From: Phycomyces nitens
Lineage: Eukaryota > Mucoromycota > Mucoromycetes > Mucorales > Phycomycetaceae
Direction: 5' to 3'
Length of the DNA stretch: 64,000 bases
Assembly (NCBI GenBank): GCA_022702545.1
Contig: JAHRBC010000006.1
Location: forward strand, 1,922,001-1,986,000
Every line of letters begins with the position of its first letter. Positions within the stretch are counted from its first letter, which is position 1. Below are positions 34,433 to 45,240 of this stretch, one piece after another. Both the position numbers and the translations under genes were made by a program. Under the pieces are notes generated by a model. It saw nothing but the letters and a program-made list of their open reading frames with translations. It ran no database searches and had not been told where the DNA came from.

Positions 34433-35821
34433 ATGGCTCTCCTGCTAATCAGAGTAGTCGCTCATGTCTACATGGCACTCTCGGTAGTCAGACCCCTTCA
34501 GACCATTGAGATATCCAATCACTATTTTCAATTGATCTCTACTGAATATCGCACAGTTGGGTTGGCGAGCAGTAAGCGAAAATTGGCCTCACAGGCATGG
34601 CGTCACACGGGCCTATTCTGTCTCTTGTCTGCACGTTTCTCTGTGCTGATCTTCCTCCTGTTTGCAAGGGCAATTCTAGAGGAAGTCAAGCATTATCGCA
34701 TTGCTGCTCAGCCCAGCTTGCCACAGCCCAGCTTGCCACAGCCCAAGCTGATACAACCCAGCTTGCCACAGCCCAAGCTGATACAGTCCACCCTTCCACA
34801 GCCAAAGCTGGTACAGCCCAGCTTGCCACAGTCCGCCCTTCCACAGCCAAAGCTGGTACAGCCCAGCTTGCCACAGTCCACCCTTCCACAGCCAAAGCTG
34901 GTACAGCCCAGCTTGCCACAGTCCACCCTTCCACAGCCCAAGCTGGTACAGCCTAGCTTGCCACAGCCAAAGCTGATACAGTCCACCCTTCCACAACCTG
35001 ATACCCCACCAGTCATTGTCGAAAAACCCAAAGAGCTAGAGAGCATCAAGGTTGATGAAAAGACACAATCATGGCCAACCTCCAAAACAACAAGCACCCC
35101 ACCCACCCCTCCTACAGAGGAGGACATGGAGTACGAGAGTTTGATTGATAATAATTCAGATAATCTTGGCAAGATGAACGACTCTTTTGAGCCAAGTCAA
35201 AAGGAACTGCCTACTCCTCCATTGCATCCCAAAGACCCAAAGGACTCTCTTGTCATCCCACCTTTCCCACCAGCCGATCTTGGCCTGTCTCCAGTGAATG
35301 AAGAGACGGAAGAACAGCTCTTTACGGACATTGTTTCAATTGAACCCACAATTAGTGCACCAGAGTTGCACCCACAGCCTATAATGGTTGCACCCAAAAA
35401 GCTTATCGCCCTCCCACAGCCGTCATCACAACCTGCATCACCGCCACTAAATTCTAGTCTGAGCACACCAGTCCCAGCACGGCCCCCTCCTTTAACAGAG
35501 ACCAAGAGCCGGCCACCATCAGAGCACCGCTATTCACATTCATCCACCTCGTTCGATTCTCAACCTAGCACAAAGAGCGGAAAGTCCATAAAGAGTAGAT
35601 TGCAGACGGCTCTTCAAAAGGCGTCTCGAGTGGCAGCCAAAGACGTGCCAAATGAGACGCCAAAAAAGTCCTTGATTACGCGTGCGGCGAGCAAGAGCAG
35701 CAAGAGGTTCTCCAAGCTGGCCGACATACCGCTTCCGACACCCAAACCCCCGGTTGAGACCAAGGATTTGCCCAAGAAAACAGGAAATCGGTTCACAAAG
35801 TTGTTTAGAAAGAAACAATGA
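34433..35821 (+). CDS. Membrane-anchored Pro/Gln-repeat protein, unknown
   Basis: A single exon of 462 codons. The N-terminus has two hydrophobic segments (residues about 2-19 and 59-80), consistent with a membrane anchor. Residues about 92-195 are tandem 11-residue units of the type LPQPKLVQPS(T), followed by a Pro/Ser/Thr-rich disordered middle with acidic patches, and a strongly basic C-terminus (KSIKSRLQTALQKASR ... NRFTKLFRKKQ). The design of anchor, extensible repeat and basic tail suggests a cell-wall or cortical linker, but this is inference. I recognise no family. The intact long frame across repeats argues for selection on the protein. Confidence 0.65.
   Translation: MALLLIRVVAHVYMALSVVRPLQTIEISNHYFQLISTEYRTVGLASSKRKLASQAWRHTGLFCLLSARFSVLIFLLFARAILEEVKHYRIAAQPSLPQPSLPQPKLIQPSLPQPKLIQSTLPQPKLVQPSLPQSALPQPKLVQPSLPQSTLPQPKLVQPSLPQSTLPQPKLVQPSLPQPKLIQSTLPQPDTPPVIVEKPKELESIKVDEKTQSWPTSKTTSTPPTPPTEEDMEYESLIDNNSDNLGKMNDSFEPSQKELPTPPLHPKDPKDSLVIPPFPPADLGLSPVNEETEEQLFTDIVSIEPTISAPELHPQPIMVAPKKLIALPQPSSQPASPPLNSSLSTPVPARPPPLTETKSRPPSEHRYSHSSTSFDSQPSTKSGKSIKSRLQTALQKASRVAAKDVPNETPKKSLITRAASKSSKRFSKLADIPLPTPKPPVETKDLPKKTGNRFTKLFRKKQ
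34708..35000 (+). repeat. 33/45-bp tandem repeat array in a coding region
   Basis: About eight imperfect units built on CAGCCCAAGCTGRTACAG and CCCAGCTTGCCACAG, encoding QPKL(I/V)Q and PSLPQ modules. Longer blocks of 45 bases (PSLPQSTLPQPKLVQ) are repeated almost exactly at 34800-34950, suggesting a later higher-order expansion. Confidence 0.9.
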
Positions 35822-36548
35822 AAATCATGTGGCCTTATTCCTGATTATGTTGTATAATTATTATATTACCATTAAATACCTATATGTAAATAAATAAATA
35901 AATGAATATTAAATAATAAATATATTAAATAAAAAAAAGTGTATTATTATTATTATAGTCTTGCTCCAAAGGTTTCAATGTTATATACGGGTCATATCCG
36001 AGCCATAGCTTAAATGAGGTGCAGATCATCATACCTATTGGTCATACATTGGCTTGGAATTCCGGATATCACAAAAAGAAGGATTTCAGTGGGTTTATTT
36101 GGCTTGCTACCTTGAAAAACGGCGTTCAAGAGATAAATATATCTTGTTTGGAATGACATTTGTTCCAGAAAACAAAATAAAGATATATATGTATTTATAT
36201 ATATATTTATATATGTGTTTTTGGACTGAAGCGTGCTGGTCAACACTCCAATGGCCCTCGAGTCCCATTGCTGGTGGGCTTTTGAATCTGACGTGCCCCT
36301 CGCTCTAGTATTCTGGAATATATAGCATTCTTAATAATAGGCTGCCAGACACAGCCATTTGTGCTTGAGCCAATCCGGTGTTTTGGATTCCCATTTCATT
36401 TTATCATTTTAATTTTATGATTGGTTTCAAACATTAATTATCAAAAAAGTAATTAAAAATTATGCCTTTCAAACAAGATACAAATACAAGTGCAAATTAA
36501 AGCAACAAGACCGAATTAACAATCATAACAATATCTCTAGCCCTTTTG
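35822..36548. other. Gene-free spacer
   Basis: AT-rich intergenic DNA with AAAT and TATAT runs between the repeat protein and the aspartic-protease gene. No gene motif seen. Confidence 0.4.
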
Positions 36549-37942
36549 ATGACCATCCTGGGTAGCTTAGCAATCATCATACTCTTGGTACTCGATCCAT
36601 TCCAACACGCCTGGGCTGTCAAGTAAGTCTACTAAAGTACCATGCCCAGATTTACCAAACATAAAGAAGCATTCAGCTCCACCAAAGTCAGGGTCCATAC
36701 ATCAGTACCCCAGCAAGGCTACAGCGGACTCTGGCAAAGTATGGCCTTGGAGCTAAGCAGCCAATTTCAAGATTGGGCATACAGGGCGTAGTCAATATGA
36801 CGAGTGCGTTTATTGACGTAGAGGTAACAAGGAAATAGGCGTCGTTGTATTACATACAAACAACCCACATATTTAGTATATTGGCATTGCTTCAATCGGA
36901 ACACCTCCGCAGGAGTTTCGTGTTAGTTTTGATACCGGAAGTGCAGATATCTGGATTCCAGACAACCAGTGCACTCGCTGTGGACTACACAACTTTTACG
37001 ACCCATTGCAGTCCTCGACCGCAAAACAAGAGAACATCAAATGGATCATCAAATACGGTGATCGGTCGGCAGTTGAGGGTGTTACTGTCAAGGACACAAT
37101 CCACTTGGGAGACATCAGATACCCTTCCCAGAGAATAGGTCTCGCTCGAAACGAGACCCCCACCCTAACCAAAGACAGTTTTCTTGACGGCATTTTTGGC
37201 CTCGCCTTTTCTTCCATATCACGTACCGGCTTGAATGAGTCAGCCGTCCAGACCATGTTCCGGACAGGTGCAATAAAGTCTCCTGTGGTTGGTGTGTGGA
37301 TGGGTAGGACTGTGGCTGATAACGGAGCAGGCGAATTGGTAATTGGCATATGGCATATTGCTAAAACTTGCTAAAATTAATGCTTTTTTAGATATTCGGT
37401 GGAGTCAATCCAAACCATTTTCTAGGCAAACTAAAGTACATTCCAATCACTGACAAGGGGTATTGGCAGATACCATTGAATGGTATTAGGGTCAATGGAA
37501 AGGAGCACCTAATAGAGCCTCTTCAGGCCTTTATTGATACTGGATCAACCCTCATCATATTGCCTCCTGCATTGTCTCAGGCTATCCATGCCGTCATCCC
37601 TGGAGCCATTTACAGGCAAGTCAAACTAGGTCAATTGGCTGAGTGATTATTAACCATTTATAAATTTATAGCCGTGATGGTGGCTGGCGTATTCCCTGCA
37701 AAACAAGGCAGGATTCCAAGAATATCAGCATTTCATTCCGGCTCGGGAGCCACAACTTCCCCATCAGAGTATCCGATCTGGTGCGAGAGATTGTCGATGA
37801 AAACAATAATACGCTTTGTTACTCTGGAGCCACAGAGGCAGGAGGAGGTATTGCGATCCTTGGCGATACTTTTCTAAAGAGTTATTATTCAGTGTTTGAT
37901 TTTGGAAAGGCTCGCGTTGGATTTGCAGCCGCCAAATCATGA
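36549..37942 (+). CDS. Secreted pepsin-type aspartic protease (A1)
   Basis: Five exons encode a preproenzyme of about 370 residues. Exon 1 is a signal peptide (MTILGSLAIIILLVLDPFQHAWA). Exon 2 is a propeptide containing PARLQRTLAKYG. The mature enzyme has the first catalytic motif FDTGSADIWIP, a flap with a YGD-type turn (KYGDRSAVEG), the second motif IDTGSTLIILP, and a C-terminal ILGDTFLKSYYSVFDFGKARVGFA. This is the mucorpepsin/rhizopuspepsin-type fold that cuts peptide bonds at acid pH outside the cell or in the vacuole. The exon 1-2 join is slightly ambiguous: two neighbouring AGs keep frame. The stop (37940-37942) lies 104 bases from the convergent ML-protein stop. Confidence 0.93.
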
Positions 37943-37973
37943 AGATTAAGGATATATATATAAATTTTTCATC

Positions 37974-37980
<7 letters not shown>

Positions 37981-38030
<50 letters not shown>
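37981..38030. repeat. TTA trinucleotide microsatellite
   Basis: About 17 perfect TTA units between the 3' ends of two convergent genes. It is likely to be in a 3' untranslated region of one of them and to be length-variable. Confidence 0.95.
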
Positions 38031-38046
38031 GTTTTTTTTAAAGGGT

Positions 38047-38744
38047 CTATAGCCTGAGCCTTTTAAGATTGCTGAAATTTGCTGCAATGTTCAGGCAAGC
38101 AAGCTTTTCGTCGTTCACATCAAAGGCACGGACTTCGACCTTGAAATCAGCCTGTAATCAAATCAGTAACCAGTTATTATTACTTTTTTGGGTGCAGCGA
38201 TTCTTACCTTTGGAATATCCTTGGGAAGGTCTATCTTGTGGGAGAACTAAAAAGAAAAGAAAAGAAGATCTCTTATAAAGTGTTCTTGCCAGCCAGTTTA
38301 ACTTACCTTGACCTTTCCCTTTTTGATTGGGCACTGGAGCTTTGTCTTGTTTTTCACCATTTCATCGCACAAATCAAACTTTTGTGACATGATCTGGACA
38401 TTGCCGACCTTGATGACCACATTGGCATATGCTCCCTTGACCAGCTTCTTCTTGGTCGTTCCAGTTGCCTCGATCAGAATGGTTTCTCCAGGCACCAATA
38501 CAGCTGGGGTCAGGCTAATTTCCTTTACGTCTATCAAGTACGACTTGTCGCCTGCAACCAATGTTTATATGATCTAGTCTCAAAAACCCCTTTACATTAA
38601 ATTCTTACTGCAATCCTTTATGAGATTTGATTTGGAAGACGATTTGTAGGACGTCGGAAACTCGTCCACGTAGTCTAGATCCATACCGGTAGCAATCACA
38701 GAGCCCAGAGAAAGCAATATGATGGTACTAGACAGAATTCTCAT
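38047..38744 (-). CDS. ML-domain lipid-binding protein (NPC2 / PG-PI transfer type)
   Basis: Four exons on the minus strand, ATG at 38744 and stop at 38047-38049. A signal peptide (MRILSSTIILLSLGSVIATG) is followed by an ML domain: KDCSDKSYLIDVKEISLTP, PGETILIEATGT, YANVVIKVGNVQI, FDLCDEM, LQCPIKKGKV, then FSHKIDLPKDIPK and ADFKVEVRAFDVNDEKLACLN. The spacing of the six Cys and the length (about 170) match fungal phosphatidylglycerol/phosphatidylinositol transfer proteins related to NPC2. These bind sterols or phospholipids in the vacuole or secretory lumen. All introns have GTAAG donors. Confidence 0.9.
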
Positions 38745-39487
38745 GGTTGACAAGGATTTTTATGGGAAAGGATAGAGAAGCTCAAGGGTAATTTAGCCAG
38801 TATTCTGGTCAATGTATTTTATACGACTTTTTTCAAGCAATCCCATTCCTATGTTTCCAAACAGGATCAGCTGTAGGCAATGTAAAATATAATTTTTTTT
38901 GGGTGCCAAAAGTGGCCTTGCCAAGATGGATTTCTTGACCAACTCGTTATAAAATATTGTTGAGAGTATTGAGCAAGTTGCATGGAGAGTGCATATACTT
39001 GGCCAACATTTGGCGGTTTAGAATCGAAAGGAATGGCCCATGAGATATGGGAATTGGGAATACTGTTCGTCTGCTAACCAAACCCGGCCCAGAAGTTGAA
39101 GTGAATTGTTTTGGACCCAGCAATAAGATCCTGGGAATCCCAAACACTCTATAAAACACACACACATATATACGTTTGTATGCTTGGATAATGATCCTTA
39201 AACATGCTGTATACAACTATCAATAACGATCATTTCTGCAATCACGCCCACATTTGCTACCACACCAATAAGCCTCGTAGGACCACTGACACCTTTGAGA
39301 TACAATGGACATCTTGACAATCGAAACAATATTATGCTTGATTCTAAAAAAGACATTTCAACCCACTGATTGTTTTAAAGCAAAAGCAAAAAAATTATTT
39401 TTGGTGTCCAACTTTTTAATTGATCAAGCCAAAAATAAAATTTATAAAAATATAAAATAAAAATCTTTTTGTGTCTTTCGAATTACA
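38745..39487. other. Gene-free spacer
   Basis: Divergent promoter region between the ML-domain gene (minus) and MSH2 (plus). No gene motif was seen in the frames here. Confidence 0.4.
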
Positions 39488-42400
39488 ATGGAAACCGAAC
39501 AAGATCTACCTGAAATCAGTACTTTAAATCAATCCTAACCCGAGACCGTCGTTTAACGCTTCTCTTCTACAGCACGTCCAGAGATCCAGACCTTTGTCCG
39601 ATTCTTTAATTCTCTTTCCCAGGTGACTCAATGGCGCGCATTCAATCAGATCCACACAGTACTAATGTCTCGTAGCCAAATGAAAGAACCATTAGATTCT
39701 TTGAGCGAAACGAAAATGACAAGACGTATTATACTTGTCATGGACAGGATGCCACGTACATTGCACAACAGGTCTTCAAGACAAAAAATGTCATCAAGAC
39801 ATGGACCGGTGCGTAATAATAATATTATTTGTTTGTTTGAATTGTTGCTGACAATACGTTGTAGCCGGCGCCGGTGAAGAACTAGAGACGACGTCGATAT
39901 CGAAAAACTCTGCCGAAAACTTTCTTAGAGAAGCACTGCTACATCAGCAACTTCATATCGAGATTTGGACACAGCTCAAGAATACCAGCACATGGCAAAT
40001 ATCGCAAAAGGCATCGCCAGGAAACCTTCAGGACGTAGAGGACCTTTTGTTTTCCAAGACGGGTATGGCCATATCTCCCGTCGTGCTGGCTGTCAAACTT
40101 TCGTCCACAAAGAACAACAAGGTGATCTTGTCACTGCCAAACAAAACCCGCTTATATGCAATGTTGATATATTAGGTCGTGGGTGTGGCATTTGCTGATG
40201 TCTCGACAAAAGAGATTGGAGTCTCTGAATTTCTGGATGACAATCTCTATTCCAATTTCGAGGTAAATGTCGAGTGATCGAGGGGCTAACAGCACAATTA
40301 ACACGCAAATCCAAAGTCGTTTATCATTCAATTGGGTGTAAAAGAGTGTATTGTGCCCGAAGACGAGGGGGGAAAAGATGGCGAGCTTCAGAGACTCAAG
40401 AATATCCTCCAGCGGTGCAATATATCAATCACAGAAAAGAAAAAAGGTTGCAAAGAACATTTGAGGGGGAGGGTTTTTCATTAGACTGACAATCGGTATA
40501 GCCGACTTTAATTCAAAGGATATCGTACAGACCCTGGATCGTCTGATGAACATGGAACTATCGGTATCCACTCTGCGTAAGTGTCTTTGTTGTCAAGACG
40601 GGCACGCTAACACAAATTCCATTAATCATACAGCCGAAATTGATATGAGGGCTGCAATGGACTCGTGTGCTTGTTTGATAAAGTATCTCTCGGTAAGATC
40701 ACAAACTACTCTTTTTGATTGGGATACTAAACAACCGCTTTAGCTCTTGAACGACAGCGACAACTTTAAACGCTTTAACCTCAGGCATCATGATCTATCA
40801 CAGTATATGCGTCTGGGTGGCTCTGCACTCAATGCACTGAATCTGATGCCGGGTGTTCATGAGGGCTTAAAGCAAACAACCCATCTTTATGGTCTACTCA
40901 ACCAGTGCAACACTGCACAGGGAAGCCGCTTGTTGGCCCGGTGGCTAAAGCAACCTCTCTTGAACCTTGAGCATATCGGCAAGTAGACAATACTGTTATT
41001 GGATAGTATCCTCATAGATTCAATTCAGGTCAGCGACACGATATCCTCCAAGTGTTTTTGGAAGACAGTGTCCTGCTCCACACCCTGAGAGACGAGCTCT
41101 TGAAAAAAGTACCAGACATGAATAGACTCTCCAAGCGTTTCCAAAAGCGAAATGCAAACCTCGAGGTAAATCTAGACATCTCGAGGTTTAGTGCTTATTA
41201 AACCAAGGTGGTTTGTAGGATGTCTATAGAGTATACCAAGTCGTTGTTCTGTTGCCTCTTTTCCTGGAATGTCTCACAGACCATCTGCCAATGGATTCAG
41301 AAAAATCCGACTTGATCCAAAAGACTTTTATTGACATTATTGCTGTAAATGATTCCTGGAGATTTTAAATATATGATTGCTAACCTTTCTTTTTTTTATA
41401 TTAATTTCATTAGAGATATAATGAAGAGATGGCTACCATTAAGCAGCTCGTAGAGGACACGATCGATCTCGACGCAATTCAAAACCATGAATTCATTTTG
41501 AAGCCTCAGCTCAATGAAGAACTGACAGGCAAGTTGCCTGAAATTCATAAAGAGATTTCTGTGTATTGACAAGTATTCCAGACATTAACAATAGGATTGG
41601 CATGAAAAAGAACATGATTGACAATATCCACCATACGGCAAGTTCAAAATACACTCCAAAAGTTCTCTCTTTCTTTCTTTTATTTTTTTTAACAATTGAC
41701 ATTATAGGTGGCCAGGGACCTTCAGTTAGATACTGAAAAGGGCCTCAAGCTAGAGAAACATAGCATGTACGGATACTGTCTCCGGATAATCAAGTCTAGC
41801 TCTGCAAAGATACGCAACAAACCAGCATATATCGAATACTCTGTCCAGAAATCATGCACCTATTTCACTACTCCACAATTAAAGCAGCTGAACAATGATA
41901 TCAATGACATGGACCTCGAGTACCAAAGATGTCAAGGCCTCTTGGTTGCAGACATAATAGACACCGTAGGCAAGTCAAGCATCAAGGACATGTAGATGGT
42001 ATTTGATATTAATCATTGACATTTTGGGAATTAGCCGGCTTTTATGATACATTTGAAAGTCTGGGAAACGTTATTGCCCATATGGATGTTCTTGCAAGGT
42101 AAGCTAAGCTCTTTAAATATATATATATATATATTTTTAGAGACTGATATCTTTTTTTTTGGGGTAGTTTTGCCTATGCATCCATGATTGCTCCCGAGCC
42201 ATACACAAGACCAACCATGACACCGATGGGTAATTAGAAAGATAGGCTTGACAACTCTGTTAACAAGCCAATTGTGTATACAGGAGAGGGAAATGTTATA
42301 TTACGAGAAGCAAGACACCCATGCCTAGAGAACCAAGATGATGTTTCGTTTATTGCCAATGACGTTGTAATGGTTCGAGGTAAATAGATCCAAAGGTTGA

Positions 42401-43570
42401 AAAACAAAAAACTTGAAAAATTAAATAAATTATGTCTAGATGAATCCGAATTCCTAATCATCACTGGCCCCAACATGGGTGGTAAATCGACATACATTCG
42501 CCAGGTAAGAAATACGCACATAATAAAACAAAGCTAACAAGTATAGATTGGTGTGATTACTTTGATGGCACAAATCGGTTGTTTTGTGCCATGTAAAGAG
42601 GCAACCTTGTGTGTTTTTGACTCGATATTGTCTCGAGTTGGTGCCGGAGATTACCAGCTCAAAGGCGTATCCACATTCATGGCAGAGATGTTGGAGACCT
42701 CGACTATCCTAAAGGTAAAAAAAGGGGCAACAATACACAAGACGCTTACTTTATCAGTCTGCAACTAGAAACTCTTTGATCATCATTGACGAGCTTGGCA
42801 GAGGCACAGGTACAGCCGATGGGTTTGGTCTTGCCTGGGCAATTTCAGAGTAAGTATGGGATATGGTCATACCGTAATGGTACTTACAGGTAGGTGTTAT
42901 CCTAGGTACATATCCACAGAAATCAGGGCGTTTTGCTTGTTTGCCACTCATTTTCATGAGCTTACCACATTGCCTGAAAAGGTGCCTTGGATCAAGAACC
43001 TCAATGTGGCTGTAGAAGTATGTGAAGAAAACGGCAAGACGCAAGAGATTGCGCTTTTATACAAAGTCAAGCAAGGTAAATTATATAAAACTATTTCGCA
43101 AGTTTAAATCGAATCGTGCTAGGTGTCTGCGACGAGAGCTTTGGTATCCATGTTGCAGAGATGGCCAATTTCCCAGCGGATACCGTGGATCTTGCAAGAC
43201 AAAGATTAAAAGAATTGGAAGGAAAATCAGGTACATGATTGTCAAGATGACCATTAGGTCACTAACTGTTAATGTTTAGACACAGAGTTGACTCGAGCAT
43301 ATACAGCCCAAGATTTAGAGGTAAGGTTTTGATATTGAATTTAAAAGAGAGTCCTGGACACTAATTATTGATACTTATTATTATTATTATTTTTAAAAAA
43401 AGAATGGCACAATGCTAGAAAATAGATACATGGCCGAACTTGGTGAGATTGTACATCGTCCTGGCGCAACCGATGATGAGATCAACCAAGGAATAATTTC
43501 TCTCAACGGAAAGTACAGACCCTTGTTTGAACAGAATCCATACCTGCGAGATTTCCATCTCACTACTTAG
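39488..43570 (+). CDS. MSH2: DNA mismatch repair protein Msh2
   Basis: A gene with more than 15 short exons, ATG at 39488 ([11 protein letters not shown]) and stop at 43568-43570 (DFHLTT). Domains follow MutS order: mismatch-binding-like domain ([24 protein letters not shown]), connector ([20 protein letters not shown]), core with [14 protein letters not shown] and [15 protein letters not shown], clamp, and ATPase with Walker [16 protein letters not shown], the QIGCFVP strand, [21 protein letters not shown], Walker [12 protein letters not shown] and ATHFHELT, and a C-terminal helix. Msh2 pairs with Msh6 or Msh3 to recognise mismatches and small loops. All exons I tested join in frame, so the gene looks intact. 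One donor (near 40447) is GTTGCA, weaker than the local GTAAG norm. Confidence 0.96.
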
Positions 43571-43846
43571 CATAACGAATCAATCACAACATTTGTTCAA
43601 GCTTAATTACCAAGCACAAGAAAATAAATATAAAAAAATTATATATATAAAAATTTATCATTAAGCAATCTTCTCAAAGTATTTGTAATGGTAGTTAGCA
43701 AACAACAATTGGGGTGAATTAAATAAATATCACTTTGTTGCTTGGCTGTACTCTTTTACTAGTCTGTGCACTTGATAGTATTAATCTTGTCGAATGAAAA
43801 AAGAAAGACATCAAAATAATCCAAAAGACAAGTCCACTACAGTAGA

Positions 43847-44195
43847 TGTGGTGACCCAGCCTTATTAATGTATATTTTACATATCCATAAGCTATAAGTA
43901 CATATTAGTTAAAGAGCTAATAAGGTACGATAGACGAAGTATAGCAATGCATCAGAACAATAGTAACATGGATGTTGAGCTCAGAAGCTTACTCAATCTA
44001 ATATCTTAATGTGGTGAAAGACTCCACGTATCAGAAAGTTTAAGATCTTCTGTAATAGCAGATTGAAAGAGTATATAAAGAGCGGCACATTTTGTATCTT
44101 AATAAAGACAAGCTTATATACAGTCTCAAAGTACTCACTTACTGTCTATATCTCCATTACTATTTTTTATTGTTTTAATACCCTAAAACACAACA
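43847..44195. mobile_element. Candidate solo LTR
   Basis: A sequence of about 349 bases begins TGTGGTGACCCAGCC and ends AACACAACA, giving imperfect TGT...ACA ends. It contains a TATA box (TATATAAAG at 44072-44080) and an AATAAA at 44101-44106, the promoter and polyadenylation layout of an LTR. No second copy or internal gag-pol lies in the window and no clear target duplication flanks it, so the call rests on structure alone. Confidence 0.4.
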
Positions 44196-44706
44196 GTGCA
44201 TACCTGCACTTTGAGAATGAGGCCTAAGCCTCGATAAAATATTACAGTTGTAATAGTGCGACCCTTGGAAGAAAGTGTGTGCTTGTCTTGCCTGTCCTAG
44301 AGGACGGCCACCCTGTGAAATATGCACAGTTGCCTTTGCCCTTTCTCCCCCTCTCCCGCGCCATCATAATCGGCCATAGAGCCTTAAAAAACAAGAGCTG
44401 ACTCGTCAACAGAGTCAGCATGGTATTTTTAACCAAATGGGGAAAAGAAATATCGAGGAAGTTGACAATATGCTTGAAGCATACGAGATGGAGATTCGAG
44501 AGTCGAAGAAAAAGAAAGTTATGGAAGACCTCATGTATTTTTAGTTTTTCTTTTACAAATATTTTTTCTTTCTTTATAAATATCATTATGACCCATAACA
44601 ATCGTAGTTTTGATTTCAAACCTTTGCCAATCAAGCGTGTACTATTACATAACCAATTCTTTGAATCCAGATTTTTCAAGAGAATTATTGGATACCATTT
44701 CTTGAT

Positions 44707-44900
44707 TCAAAGGCTATGAGGTGGCAGAGATCCAGTGTCAAGTTTATTTAGGAATTCAATTTGGTACGCTAGCTGATCATCTTTACTATTTTCTTTATCA
44801 ATGCTCTTGAATTTGTGAGCTTCTCCAGGAAACTGGTTCAAGAGGGTGTTGGCGATAGTGTTAACATTATGATTTCTTGTTATAAGTATCATTGCAAAAA
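44707..44900 (-). pseudogene. PIF1-like helicase C-terminal fragment
   Basis: A minus frame reads ILITRNHNVNTIANTLLNQFPG, FKSIDKENS and YQIEFLNKLDTGSLPPHSL-stop. This is the late conserved block of PIF1-family helicases carried by Helitron and related fungal elements (pattern: VN..N...L..LPG, Y.S.D, EFLN.L...G.PPH.L). The upstream Walker motifs are absent, so it is a fragment. Confidence 0.65.
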
Positions 44901-44957
44901 CCCACCTGATTCCGCAAAAGTAAATAATATTGAAGAAAAAATATTCCATTTTTTTAA

Positions 44958-45008
44958 CGCTAATCTTAGGGGCCACTTGTAAAGTACAGGATTTTATACA
45001 AAATATTT
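44958..45008. repeat. 51-bp dispersed repeat, copy A
   Basis: These 51 bases match 58308-58358 in 46 positions, same orientation, sharing TAATCTTAGGGG, TGTAAAGTACAGGAT and ATACAAAATATTT. Flanks of the two copies are unrelated. Confidence 0.85.
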
Positions 45009-45240
45009 ATGACTAGGTGTATGGGGATGAGAATCAGTTGTCAAATAAATAAAATTGAAAGTGTTTTTAACAAAGTAAAAAGAGATACTTTTACTGTCTT
45101 CACTAAACTTCCTTTCTTATGGCCTCCTCTGCCTCTACACTCCTTCTACTCTCTCTCCCATTCGCACTCTGCTCTACTTCGCCTGGCCTTTTGCTTTCAA
45201 GGTGGCGGGCACCAACCACCACACTCACTGTCTCACCACT

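Noticed and set aside
31118..35000. CRISPR-like spacing of short repeats
   Set aside because: Units are contiguous coding tandem repeats without unique spacers, in a eukaryotic genome.
34676..35172. Repeat-rich minus-strand frames (up to 154 codons)
   Set aside because: Shadows of the Pro/Gln repeat in the plus-strand gene.
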